A DNA stretch of 13,360 nucleotides, from NCBI GenBank assembly GCA_902480035.1, contig CABSRC010000040.1, positions 1 through 13,360 on the forward strand, written 5' to 3'. A program made the position numbers and the translations under genes. Below, in pieces: positions 1 to 7,139 of the stretch (position 1 is its first letter; each line of letters begins with the position of its first letter). Source of the stretch: an uncultured Streptococcus sp. (GTDB lineage: Bacteria; Bacillota; Bacilli; Lactobacillales; Streptococcaceae). The notes under the pieces were generated by a model. It ran no database searches. It had not been told where the DNA came from and saw only the letters and a list, made by a program, of their open reading frames with translations.

Positions 1-89
1 GTGATATTGAGAAATTTATCTGCCAAATAGAGATCGGTATCGTCTGGGCTAAATTGATGAATGATGGCTTTTTTTACGTAAATATCCAT
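1..89 (-). CDS. Nucleoid-associated protein-like gene, N-terminal 29 codons only (cut by window edge)
   Basis: The reading frame starts at the ATG at 89 and runs off the left edge, giving MDIYVKKAIIHQFSPDDTDL and then YLADKFLNI. This N-terminus matches, from memory, the streptococcal protein found directly downstream of glyA and annotated as a 37-kDa nucleoid-associated protein (NdpA/YejK-like family). Only 29 residues are visible, so no domain can be checked. It starts 8 bases after the glyA stop. The likely ribosome binding site, GAGG, lies in the last glyA codons (the GAG GAC pair before TAA), with a rather long spacing of about 13 bases. It is almost certainly the next gene of the tdk-to-glyA operon. 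Family assignment rests on the N-terminus and on gene order. Confidence 0.72.
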   Translation of the reverse strand, partial: MDIYVKKAIIHQFSPDDTDLYLADKFLNI

Positions 90-97
90 AAGATGGT

Positions 98-1354
98 TTA
101 GTCCTCGTAAAGTGGAAAAGCGTCTGTCAAGGCTTTGACTTGGCTGCGCACTTCGTCTAATACTTCTTGATTATCTGCATTCTTCAGCGCTTTGATCATG
201 AGTTCAGCAACGGTGCGACTTTCTTTTTCACCAAAACCACGAGCGGTGATAGCTGCTGCACCAATCCGAATCCCACTTGTCTTAAATGGAGACAAGGTTT
301 CATAAGGAATAGAGTTCTTGTTGAGAGTGATATTAACTTCATCCAACAAGTTTTGCGCCACTTTCCCATTTTCAACGACTTTAGTGACGTCGACAAGGAA
401 AAGGTGGTTCTCTGTTCCGCCTGAAATAACGCGGAAATCAGGATCTTGCAAGAAGACATCAGCCATGGCCTGACTGTTCTTAATCACGTTAGCTGCATAC
501 TCTTTAAAGGCAGGATCCAGCGCTTCTTTGAAAGCGACAGCTTTGGCTGCAATGACATGCTCCAACGGTCCTCCTTGAATACCAGGGAAAATAGCAGAGT
601 TAATCTTCTTAGCTAATTCCTCATCATTGGTCAAGATTAGGCCTCCACGAGGGCCACGAAGGGTCTTGTGAGTGGTCGTTGTCGTGATATGAGCATAAGG
701 AACTGGACTTGGATGGAGACCTGCTGCCACGAGACCAGCAATATGGGCCATATCAACCATGAGCTTAGCTCCTACTGCATCTGAAATCTCACGGAATTTT
801 GAGAAATCAATAATATGAGAGTAGGCTGAGGCACCAGCAACGATGAGTTTTGGCTTCACTTCTTGGGCTTGTTTTAAGATGGCATCAAAATTCAAGAGCT
901 CTGTTTCAGGATCTACACTATAAGACACAAAGTTATAGGTTTGACCAGAGAAGCTCACAGAAGCTCCGTGCGTCAAATGTCCACCGGCAGCTAGATCCAT
1001 CCCCATAACAGTATCACCAGGCTCAATCAAGGCCATATAGGCAGCGCAGTTTGCCTGACTTCCTGAATGCGGTTGAACGTTGGCAAATTTAGCACCAAAG
1101 ATTTCTTTGGCCCGTTCAATCGCGAGACTTTCGACCACATCGACCACATCTGTCCCGCCATAGTAACGACGGCCAGGATAGCCTTCAGCATACTTATTGG
1201 TCAGAATAGACCCTTGAGCAGCCATCACTGCCTTAGAGACGACATTTTCAGAAGCAATCAACTCAATATTGTTTTGTTGACGCTCTTCTTCTTTAGCGAT
1301 CGCATTCCATAGGTCTGCATCATAGTCTTTGTAATCTTCTTTATCAAAAATCAT
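98..1354 (-). CDS. glyA: Serine hydroxymethyltransferase
   Basis: PLP enzyme that converts serine plus tetrahydrofolate to glycine plus 5,10-methylene-THF, the main cytoplasmic source of one-carbon units for thymidylate and purine synthesis. The protein is 418 residues, normal for a bacterial SHMT. Landmarks: the N-terminal IELIASEN block (30-37), the YPGRRYYGG segment (59-67), the SGSQAN cofactor loop (97-102), GGHLTHG (124-130), the cofactor-stacking D201MAH204 motif, and the TTTTHKTLRGPRGG stretch in which K230 is the Schiff-base lysine. The start is supported by AAAGGAG eight bases upstream of the ATG. It follows the Sua5/YwlC-type gene after 37 bases, without a clear terminator or strong promoter, so it is probably read from the upstream operon. 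Next to tdk in the same operon it fits thymidylate supply. Confidence 0.98.
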   Translation of the reverse strand: MIFDKEDYKDYDADLWNAIAKEEERQQNNIELIASENVVSKAVMAAQGSILTNKYAEGYPGRRYYGGTDVVDVVESLAIERAKEIFGAKFANVQPHSGSQANCAAYMALIEPGDTVMGMDLAAGGHLTHGASVSFSGQTYNFVSYSVDPETELLNFDAILKQAQEVKPKLIVAGASAYSHIIDFSKFREISDAVGAKLMVDMAHIAGLVAAGLHPSPVPYAHITTTTTHKTLRGPRGGLILTNDEELAKKINSAIFPGIQGGPLEHVIAAKAVAFKEALDPAFKEYAANVIKNSQAMADVFLQDPDFRVISGGTENHLFLVDVTKVVENGKVAQNLLDEVNITLNKNSIPYETLSPFKTSGIRIGAAAITARGFGEKESRTVAELMIKALKNADNQEVLDEVRSQVKALTDAFPLYED

Positions 1355-1391
1355 CGGTCTACTCCTTTATAAAAATTATTTATGTACATTA

Positions 1392-2003
1392 TCACTGAGG
1401 AAGTTCATCTTCCTCAAAAGAAAGCTCTGGGACTTGTGCAAGCAAGTCAGCTTTCGTAATCGAACCTTGTCGTAAAATCCTCGCTTTGGCCCCAGAAATA
1501 TCTAGGATAGTCGAATCTTGGCCAGTAAGGAAAGCATCATCCTCAAAGCCAGGAATTACCTGATCAAATTCTTTTACAATAGCTTCATACTTTGTTCCGC
1601 TAGCGTGTCCAGATAGATTTGCAGAAGGACCAACTAAAGGACCATGTTTACGAATTAATTCCAAGGTTTTTGGATGGGCTGGCATCCGAAAGCCAACCGT
1701 AGACATCCCTGAATGAATCCATTCTGGCACATTTTCATTTGCCTGAAGAATAATAGTTAAAGGCCCAGGTAAAAACGAATCAATCAGTTTTGTTAAATAG
1801 CTAGGTTGATTTTTCGAATAAATTCGAATGACCTCTTCGTCAGATACATTCAAGTTCAGGGCTTTCTCTCTGGGTCTACGTTTTAATTCGTAAATATAAT
1901 CAACTGCCTCTTGATCCAAAGCTTTAGCGAAAATACCATAGACTGTTTCAGTTGGCAGAATAACCGCACGTCCTGCTTCTAATTCTTTCTCAATGTGATC
2001 CAT
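1392..2003 (-). CDS. L-threonylcarbamoyladenylate synthase (Sua5/YwlC/TsaC family)
   Basis: Makes threonylcarbamoyl-AMP from threonine, bicarbonate and ATP, the first step of the t6A37 modification of ANN-decoding tRNAs. The 203-residue protein is the short form: a YrdC-like domain without the extra C-terminal Sua5 domain. Visible family motifs are PTET-VYG (17-23), KRRP (41-44), FLPGPLT (77-83), VGFRMPAH (103-110), the SANLSG loop (127-132), STILDI (164-169) and LRQG (177-180). Its ATG lies inside the prmC coding end (14-base overlap, different frame). No strong ribosome binding site is visible, so translational coupling to prmC is likely. It sits between prmC and glyA, the usual firmicute neighbourhood for ywlC-type genes. 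Confidence 0.95.
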   Translation of the reverse strand: MDHIEKELEAGRAVILPTETVYGIFAKALDQEAVDYIYELKRRPREKALNLNVSDEEVIRIYSKNQPSYLTKLIDSFLPGPLTIILQANENVPEWIHSGMSTVGFRMPAHPKTLELIRKHGPLVGPSANLSGHASGTKYEAIVKEFDQVIPGFEDDAFLTGQDSTILDISGAKARILRQGSITKADLLAQVPELSFEEDELPQ

Positions 2004-2826
2004 TTTCTACTACTACCATTCTATCTTGTCCAAATTGGTCTTTCAAGACTCGAACTTGTTTGTTAGGAAATACCTCTTGAAAAAGCTCTTTGACCTTGCT
2101 TCCTTGCTTATAGCCAATTTCTAGATAGATCTTTCCTTCTGGTGTTAAAACACTTGGTACTTGCCGGGCAATCTTTTCGTAGATAGCATAGCCATCACGG
2201 TCTGCAAAGAGAGCTAAGTGAGGTTCAGAGGCTAATACATTGGCTCCAACTTCTTCTACATCGTCCCGTGAGATATAGGGTGGATTGGAAACAATCAGGT
2301 CGTATGGACCTTCTAGATCATCTAGTACATCTGAAGACTTAAAGGAAACGACTGCTTCTAACTGCTGGGCATTTTCTTGAGCCAGCTCCAAAGCCTCCTG
2401 TGAGACATCACTAGCTTGAACCTGCCAGTTAGGTCTAGCGAGGGCTAAACTAATAGCAATGGCACCACTACCTGTTCCAATGTCCAGAACTCGTAGGGTT
2501 TCCCCATCGTTTTCCTCAAGTATGAGAGCCACCAACTCCTCAGTCTCTGGGCGTGGAATCAGCACACGCTCATAAACTGTAAAAGCATGGCCACAAAATT
2601 CTGCACTCCCAATAATATATTGGGCAGGGATGTGATGTTTCAACTGCTCAAAGATGGATAGAAGCAAGTCCTGATCCTCTACTTCCACTTCTTTTTGCAA
2701 GGCAAGGACAAAGTCTGTAAAGGTCCAGTTTTTTAAAGCTCGATACGCGAAGGAGAGGCTTTCTGCTTCCTCTCCAACGGCTATTAATTCTTCTTCATAC
2801 TGGGCTAATAATGGTCCCAACAACAT
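1990..2826 (-). CDS. prmC: Peptide chain release factor N5-glutamine methyltransferase
   Basis: SAM-dependent methylase (PrmC/HemK) that methylates the glutamine of the GGQ motif in release factors RF1 and RF2, speeding termination. The protein has 278 residues: an N-terminal helical release-factor-binding domain (about 1-85), then the IPRPETEELV segment (90-99), the SAM-binding DIGTGSG motif (115-121), and the substrate-glutamine motif NPPY (181-184), which is diagnostic for N5-glutamine methylases. Its ATG overlaps the prfA stop as TAATG (shared base 2826), so enzyme and substrate RF1 are translated in tandem. The 3' end overlaps the Sua5-type gene by 14 bases. All key motifs are intact. 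Confidence 0.97.
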   Translation of the reverse strand: MLLGPLLAQYEEELIAVGEEAESLSFAYRALKNWTFTDFVLALQKEVEVEDQDLLLSIFEQLKHHIPAQYIIGSAEFCGHAFTVYERVLIPRPETEELVALILEENDGETLRVLDIGTGSGAIAISLALARPNWQVQASDVSQEALELAQENAQQLEAVVSFKSSDVLDDLEGPYDLIVSNPPYISRDDVEEVGANVLASEPHLALFADRDGYAIYEKIARQVPSVLTPEGKIYLEIGYKQGSKVKELFQEVFPNKQVRVLKDQFGQDRMVVVENGSH

Positions 2827-3905
2827 TATTTATTCAACTCTTCTAATTTTTGAGTTTGATCATACAAGACCAAAGCATCGACCACTTCATCTAATTTACC
2901 AGATAAGATGGTGTCCAATTTTTGAAGGGTCAAGCCAATCCGGTGATCAGTCACACGGTTTTGAGGGAAGTTGTAAGTCCGGATCCGCTCTGAACGGTCA
3001 CCAGTACCGATAGTAGACTTCCGCTCAGCGTCTTGCTCGTCTTGGGCAATCTGAGCAAAGTGGTCAGCCACACGCGCACGGATGATCTTCATGGCTTTTT
3101 CACGGTTCTTCTGTTGCGTCCGTTCTTCTTGCATCTCGACCTTGATGTTGGTAGGCAAGTGGACGATACGAACGGCTGTTGCAACCTTATTGACGTTCTG
3201 TCCACCCGCACCAGATGCGTGGTAGATGTCAATCCGAAGGTCTTTTGGATCAATGTCGTACTCGACTTCTTCGATTTCTGGCATGACCAGAACGGTTGCT
3301 GTAGAGGTATGGACACGACCTTGGCTTTCTGTCACAGGAACCCGTTGCACCCGGTGGGCACCAGATTCATACTTGAGTTTTGAATAAACTGATTGACCAG
3401 AAACCATGGCTACGACTTCTTTGATCCCACCAACGCCATTGTAGGAAGCTTCCATGACTTCAAAGCGCCAGCCTTGGCTTTCCGCGTATTTTTGGTACAT
3501 TTGTAAGAGGTCGCCAGCAAACAATTGTGCTTCGTCTCCTCCTGCTGCCCCACGGATTTCCAAGATAATGTTCTTGTCATCGTTTGGATCTTTTGGAAGA
3601 AGTAAGATCTTCAGTTTTTCTTCGTACTCTTCTTTTTCAGCCTTAGCATCCTTAAGCTCTTGCTTGGCCATTTCTTCCAAGTCCGCATCGTCGCCTGCTT
3701 CCTTAATCATTTCTTCAGCGTCAACAATGTTTTGAAGGACTTGCTTGTACTCACGGTATGCTGTCACCGTATCACGAGTGGAAGCCTCTTCTTTTGAAAG
3801 CTCCATAAATCGTTTGGTATCAGAGACCACATCGGGGTCACTCAATAATTCTCCTAACTCTTCGTATCGGTCTTCTACAGCTTGTAGTTGATCATAGATA
3901 TTCAT
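2826..3905 (-). CDS. prfA: Peptide chain release factor 1
   Basis: RF1 recognises UAA and UAG in the ribosomal A site and triggers peptide release. At 359 residues it has the normal RF1 length. The helical N-terminal domain covers about 1-105. The recognition loop holds the RF1-type tripeptide PVT (190-192), followed by ESQGRVHTSTATV, which separates it from RF2 (SPF). The catalytic GGQ lies at 234-236 in SGAGGQNVNK. An AAGGAG ribosome binding site precedes the ATG by six bases and overlaps the stop region of the GNAT gene nine bases upstream. prmC, which modifies the GGQ glutamine, follows with a one-base overlap. No frameshift is seen; RF1, unlike many RF2 genes, needs none. Confidence 0.98.
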   Translation of the reverse strand: MNIYDQLQAVEDRYEELGELLSDPDVVSDTKRFMELSKEEASTRDTVTAYREYKQVLQNIVDAEEMIKEAGDDADLEEMAKQELKDAKAEKEEYEEKLKILLLPKDPNDDKNIILEIRGAAGGDEAQLFAGDLLQMYQKYAESQGWRFEVMEASYNGVGGIKEVVAMVSGQSVYSKLKYESGAHRVQRVPVTESQGRVHTSTATVLVMPEIEEVEYDIDPKDLRIDIYHASGAGGQNVNKVATAVRIVHLPTNIKVEMQEERTQQKNREKAMKIIRARVADHFAQIAQDEQDAERKSTIGTGDRSERIRTYNFPQNRVTDHRIGLTLQKLDTILSGKLDEVVDALVLYDQTQKLEELNK

Positions 3906-3914
3906 GTTTGCTCC

Positions 3915-4394
3915 TTAATTATTGGTTGTTAGATCATAGATTGCTACAATTTCGTTTTCTATGATTTCGCCAGTTTCTTTAAATCCATAATGGAGATAGC
4001 AAGATCTCGCTTGATTATTTTCCGGTTCATAAGATAACCAAAGACTTGTTGCTTTTCCAGCTGGCTCTGTTCGAACAAAGTTAATGACTGCATCCATAGT
4101 CGGTTTAAAATAGCCTAAACCTTGAAATCGTTTATCGATCATAAAACGAAATAACAAGTAGTTTCCCTTGCTGATCCCAATTTTCTGGTCATAGGCAATC
4201 ATAACAAAACCAACTAATACTTCCTTATCATAAACTGCTAAGGGAACTATAAAATCACCATTTTTATCATATACATAGGCTTCAGCTAAACTAATGGAAT
4301 TGGATGCAATAAAATTCCTTTGATTTGGATGAACTTCTAGATTTAAAACGTCAAAATAATTCTCTATTGTAATTTCTTTTAAACAAATAGACAT
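3915..4394 (-). CDS. GNAT-family N-acetyltransferase (BltD/diamine acetyltransferase-like)
   Basis: A 159-residue single-domain GNAT protein. The N-terminal half (VHPNQRNFIASNSISLAEAY, 21-40) resembles the polyamine-type acetyltransferases of the BltD/PaiA group. The core strand leading to the acetyl-CoA loop is FRFMIDKRFQGLGYFK (82-97), and a typical motif B follows: LSYEPENNQARSCYLHYGFKETGE (120-143). The CoA loop normally reads (R/Q)xxGxG/A; here Q91GLG94YF96 carries Phe in place of the last Gly/Ala. GC is about 27% over 4201-4380 (49 of 180 bases counted) against about 45% in the adjacent tdk (4621-4740), so the gene may have been acquired or be under relaxed selection. It lies 21 bases after tdk with AGAGGA as ribosome binding site and nine bases before prfA. 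Substrate unknown; a polyamine is a guess from family resemblance. Confidence 0.85.
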   Translation of the reverse strand: MSICLKEITIENYFDVLNLEVHPNQRNFIASNSISLAEAYVYDKNGDFIVPLAVYDKEVLVGFVMIAYDQKIGISKGNYLLFRFMIDKRFQGLGYFKPTMDAVINFVRTEPAGKATSLWLSYEPENNQARSCYLHYGFKETGEIIENEIVAIYDLTTNN

Positions 4395-4415
4395 TATTAT
4401 CCTCTCTAAAACGTT

Positions 4416-5000
4416 CTAGACGCTTTCGGTTGGTATGTCTGGATTAAAATAATGCTTGCGGCATACGGAGATATAGGTCTCGTGTCCACCAATCTGGATC
4501 TGCTCTCCATCGTAGACAGGTTTGCCCGCTTGGGTACGCAAGACCATGGTCGCCTTGCGGGAACAGTATTGGCAGATGGTTTTGATCTCCTCAATTTTGT
4601 CGGCTAACAAGAGGAGGTGTTTGGAACCTTCAAAGAGTTCATTTCGGAAATCATTTTTGAGGCCAAAAGCCATGACCGGCACATCCAGTTCATCCACGAC
4701 CCTTGCCAAGTCATAGACATGGTGTCGTTTCAAAAACTGGGCTTCATCGATTAAGACACAGTAAGGTTTGATCGTTTGGTTTTTAATAAAGCCAAAGATA
4801 TCCGTATCGTCTTCAATCGCAACAGCTTCTCGTTTCATACCGATCCGGCTAGAAACTACTCCTACTCCATCTCTGGTATCGATTGCCGAGGTCATGATGA
4901 CGACGCTCTTGCCTTGCTCTTCATAATTATGGGCCACCTTCAAAATCTCAATGGTTTTCCCCGAGTTCATAGTCCCATATTTATAATATAATTGTGCCAT
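4416..5000 (-). CDS. tdk: Thymidine kinase (type II)
   Basis: Phosphorylates thymidine to dTMP with ATP in the salvage pathway. The 194-residue protein matches the type II (bacterial/human TK1-like) family: P-loop GTMNSGKT (9-16), Walker B-like DEAQF (85-89), and a zinc ribbon from C143-x2-C146 and C180-x2-H183, with the lasso segment GGHETYISV (171-179) contacting the nucleoside. The ATG is preceded by AGAAGGAAA. An extended -10 promoter lies 37 bases upstream, so tdk is the first gene of the operon tdk-GNAT-prfA-prmC-Sua5-glyA. It ends in TAG. All catalytic and zinc residues expected of the family are present. Confidence 0.97.
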   Translation of the reverse strand: MAQLYYKYGTMNSGKTIEILKVAHNYEEQGKSVVIMTSAIDTRDGVGVVSSRIGMKREAVAIEDDTDIFGFIKNQTIKPYCVLIDEAQFLKRHHVYDLARVVDELDVPVMAFGLKNDFRNELFEGSKHLLLLADKIEEIKTICQYCSRKATMVLRTQAGKPVYDGEQIQIGGHETYISVCRKHYFNPDIPTESV

Positions 5001-5036
5001 TTTCCTTCTGTTCTCTCTAAAATGTGTTTCATTATC

Positions 5037-5045
5037 ATTTTACCA
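5037..5045 (-). promoter_or_regulatory. Extended -10 promoter of the tdk operon
   Basis: On the minus strand the bases read TGGTAAAAT: a TGn extension followed by TAAAAT (5 of 6 to TATAAT). A -35 element at 16-18 bases is weak (ACAAAG/TACAAA), so the extended -10 probably carries the promoter. Expected transcription start is about 30 bases before the tdk ATG. It lies in the same 114-base spacer as the plus-strand tautomerase promoter, so the two promoters face each other. Confidence 0.6.
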
Positions 5046-5050
5046 TAATT

Positions 5051-5109
5051 TTGCTAAGCTTTGTATCCCAAAATGTGATAAAATAGTCCTATAAAAAATT
5101 TAGGAGGTG
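5051..5109 (+). promoter_or_regulatory. Promoter and strong ribosome binding site of the tautomerase gene
   Basis: A TTGCTA box (5051-5056) is followed after 17 bases by TGTGAT (5074-5079); alternatively TAAAAT (5079-5084) preceded by TG-rich sequence is the -10. Which hexamer is used cannot be decided by eye. An unusually strong Shine-Dalgarno, AGGAGGTGG (about 5102-5110), precedes the ATG at 5115. The element overlaps the tdk promoter region on the other strand. Confidence 0.5.
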
Positions 5110-5114
5110 GCCAT

Positions 5115-5297
5115 ATGCCATTTGTACGAATTGACCTATTTGAAGGACGCACCTTGGAACAAAAGAAAGCCTTGGCCAAGGAAGTAACCGAAGCTGTTGT
5201 CCGCAATACAGGCGCTCCTCAGTCAGCTGTTCACGTCATCATTAACGATATGCCCGAAGGAACCTACTTCCCTCAAGGTGAAATACGCACCAAATAA
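5115..5297 (+). CDS. 4-oxalocrotonate tautomerase family protein (XylH/DmpI/YwhB-like)
   Basis: A 60-codon gene for a tautomerase-superfamily monomer, a family that assembles into hexamers or dimers and uses the N-terminal proline exposed after Met removal as general base. The protein begins MPFVRIDLFEGRTLEQKKAL, so Pro1 is present, and Arg11 of classical 4-OT is conserved (numbering after Met removal). The ungapped alignment to Pseudomonas 4-OT puts His at position 39, where 4-OT has its substrate-binding Arg39, and Tyr at 50 in place of Phe50. The native substrate is therefore unlikely to be 4-oxalocrotonate; no aromatic degradation genes are nearby. It is the only plus-strand gene, monocistronic, with its own promoter, a strong ribosome binding site and a terminator shared with ilvD. 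Length is normal for the family. Confidence 0.93.
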   Translation: MPFVRIDLFEGRTLEQKKALAKEVTEAVVRNTGAPQSAVHVIINDMPEGTYFPQGEIRTK

Positions 5298-5307
5298 TGG
5301 TTCCACT

Positions 5308-5355
5308 AAAAAAGCCTTTCTTGCTTGTGATATCACATAGCAGGAAAGGTTTTTT
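5308..5355. terminator. Bidirectional terminator shared by the tautomerase gene and ilvD
   Basis: An A-tract (5308-5313) and a T-tract (5350-5355) flank a long hairpin: CCTTTC (5315-5320) pairs with GAAAGG (5344-5349), TGCT with AGCA, and the palindrome GTGATATCAC (5327-5336) forms the tip. The structure works on both strands. It starts 11 bases after the tautomerase stop and contains the last codons and the TGA stop (5333-5335) of ilvD. Confidence 0.9.
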
Positions 5356-7075
5356 CTTTTTTTTCTTGTGCTTGACGTTCTGCTTTCCGTTCTTCGAATT
5401 CTTCGTCACTCATCAAGGTTCCGCCGACATTGGCTGATTTGGCAAAGGCTGTATAGCGACGCAACCAACCGCTGGAGATTTTTGATTTGAAAGGTTTCAA
5501 ATGTTTGCGACGTTCTGCAAGAGTGGCATCATCGACAAATAGATCAAGGGTGCGGTTTGGTAGGTCGATCACGATTTCATCCCCATCTTCGATTAGGGCG
5601 ATATTCCCACCTTCTGCTGCTTCTGGAGAAACATGACCAATAGCAATCCCACGAGTAGCTCCTGAGAAACGACCATCCGTAATGAGAGCCACATCCTTAC
5701 CAAGACCGCGTCCGACAATCTTAGAAGTTGGCGCAAGCATCTCTGGCATACCAGGACCACCTTGCGGACCTTCATAACGAATGACAACGACATGTCCCTT
5801 CTTGACTGTTCCATTGTCAATCAACTCAAGGGCTTGATCTTGTGAATCGCAACAAATAGCCTTACCGCGGAAAGTGGTCACAGACGGATCGACGCCACCG
5901 ACCTTGATAACAGCTCCATCCTGAGCGATATTTCCGTAAAGGATCGACAAACCACCTACAGGTGAAATCGGATGCTCGATTGGATGGATAATTTCTTCAT
6001 TTTTGATTTCAGCACCAGCTACGTTTTCTTTCAAGGTTTTACCAGTAACTGTGATACGATCACCCTTAATGGCACCTTTTTTGATCAACTGATTGATAAT
6101 GGCTGGAACACCACCAGCTTCATGCACATCATGCATAGTATAAACACTTGAAGGGGCAATTTTAGAAAGATAAGGTGTCTTCTTAGCAATCTCGTTGATA
6201 TCTTTGAGATCATAGTCAATCCCTGCTTCACGCGCAATAGCGAGCGTATGAAGCACCGTATTGGTTGAACCACCCATGGCCATATCGAGCGCAAAAGCAT
6301 CATCGATGGCTTCTTTGGTCACGATATCCCGTGGACGGATACCCTTTTTAATATTCTCTACCAATTGTTTGGCTGCTTGACGAACCAATTCCCGGCGTTC
6401 ATCTGAAACAGCTAGGATGGTACCATTTCCTGGAAGAGCAAGGCCTAATACTTCCATCAAACAGTTCATGGAATTGGCAGTAAACATACCAGAGCAAGAG
6501 CCACAAGTTGGACAGGCATTTTTTTCCAAGAAATCCAGCTCATCCATGCTCATATCACCAGCTTGATAAGTACCTACAGCTTCAAACAAACTTGAGAGCG
6601 TCGCTTGATGCCCCGTCATGTCAACGCCGCCCTTCATGGGTCCACCAGAACAAAATACGGCTGGCACATTGGTCCGCACGGCTGCTAAAATCATTCCTGG
6701 TGTAATCTTATCACAGTTGGGAATATAGAAAACACCATCAAACCAGTGGGCATTGATGACTGTTTCAGCAGCATCTGCGATCAACTCGCGAGATGGCAAA
6801 CTATAACGCATCCCGATATGGCCCATCGCAATCCCATCATCGACACCGATGGTGTTAAATTCAAAAGGAATCCCACCAGCCTCGCGGATAGCCTCCTTAG
6901 CAACATCTGCTAATTCACGCAGGTGGACATGGCCTGGAACGATATCAATATAGGAGTTACAAATGGCAATAAAGGGCTTTTGCATATCCTTTGCTGATTT
7001 TACTTGCCCTGTTGCATAGAGGAGACCACGCGCTGGTGCTCGGTCGATCCCCATTTTGATCATATCACTTCTCAT
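5333..7075 (-). CDS. ilvD: Dihydroxy-acid dehydratase
   Basis: Dehydrates 2,3-dihydroxy-isovalerate and -methylvalerate to the 2-keto acids in valine, isoleucine and leucine synthesis; an iron-sulfur and Mg enzyme of the IlvD/Edd family. The 580-residue protein shows the signature CDKITPG (121-127), probable cluster cysteines C39, C121 and C194 (in CPTCGSCSGMFTANSMNC), the metal site D79-D80, and the DGRFSG segment (467-472) with the expected catalytic Ser471. It resembles Bacillus subtilis IlvD (PFIAxCNSYIDIVPGHVHL, VPFEFNTIGVDDGIAMGHIGMRYSLP blocks) more than the pneumococcal/S. mutans type, which has different sequence at these places. A charged tail (about 557-580) extends past the Bacillus C-terminus. 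The ATG has AAGGAG at six bases. It stands alone, away from other ilv genes, under a CodY-box promoter. Confidence 0.96.
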   Translation of the reverse strand: MRSDMIKMGIDRAPARGLLYATGQVKSAKDMQKPFIAICNSYIDIVPGHVHLRELADVAKEAIREAGGIPFEFNTIGVDDGIAMGHIGMRYSLPSRELIADAAETVINAHWFDGVFYIPNCDKITPGMILAAVRTNVPAVFCSGGPMKGGVDMTGHQATLSSLFEAVGTYQAGDMSMDELDFLEKNACPTCGSCSGMFTANSMNCLMEVLGLALPGNGTILAVSDERRELVRQAAKQLVENIKKGIRPRDIVTKEAIDDAFALDMAMGGSTNTVLHTLAIAREAGIDYDLKDINEIAKKTPYLSKIAPSSVYTMHDVHEAGGVPAIINQLIKKGAIKGDRITVTGKTLKENVAGAEIKNEEIIHPIEHPISPVGGLSILYGNIAQDGAVIKVGGVDPSVTTFRGKAICCDSQDQALELIDNGTVKKGHVVVIRYEGPQGGPGMPEMLAPTSKIVGRGLGKDVALITDGRFSGATRGIAIGHVSPEAAEGGNIALIEDGDEIVIDLPNRTLDLFVDDATLAERRKHLKPFKSKISSGWLRRYTAFAKSANVGGTLMSDEEFEERKAERQAQEKKEKTFPAM

Positions 7076-7111
7076 CTTGTTCTCCTTCTAGTTCTTCATT
7101 TCTACCTCCTA

Positions 7112-7139
7112 ATCTTACCACTTTGACATCAATTGTCAA
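7112..7139 (-). promoter_or_regulatory. ilvD promoter
   Basis: Minus strand: consensus -35 TTGACA (7139-7134), 16-base spacer, then TAAGAT (7117-7112) preceded by TGG, an extended -10. Predicted start of transcription is near 7105, about 30 bases before the ilvD ATG. The -35 is one arm of a perfect inverted repeat, TTGACA-5-TGTCAA (7139-7123), that could also serve as an operator. Confidence 0.8.

Noticed and set aside
167..424. Plus-strand open frame inside glyA
   Set aside because: Shadow of glyA: no ribosome binding site, no family resemblance, and the minus-strand SHMT motifs are intact across it. The same holds for the plus-strand frames in prfA, ilvD, pbuX and guaC.
5327..5336. GTGATATCAC as an operator site
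   Set aside because: It is the tip of the shared terminator hairpin, which explains the palindrome.
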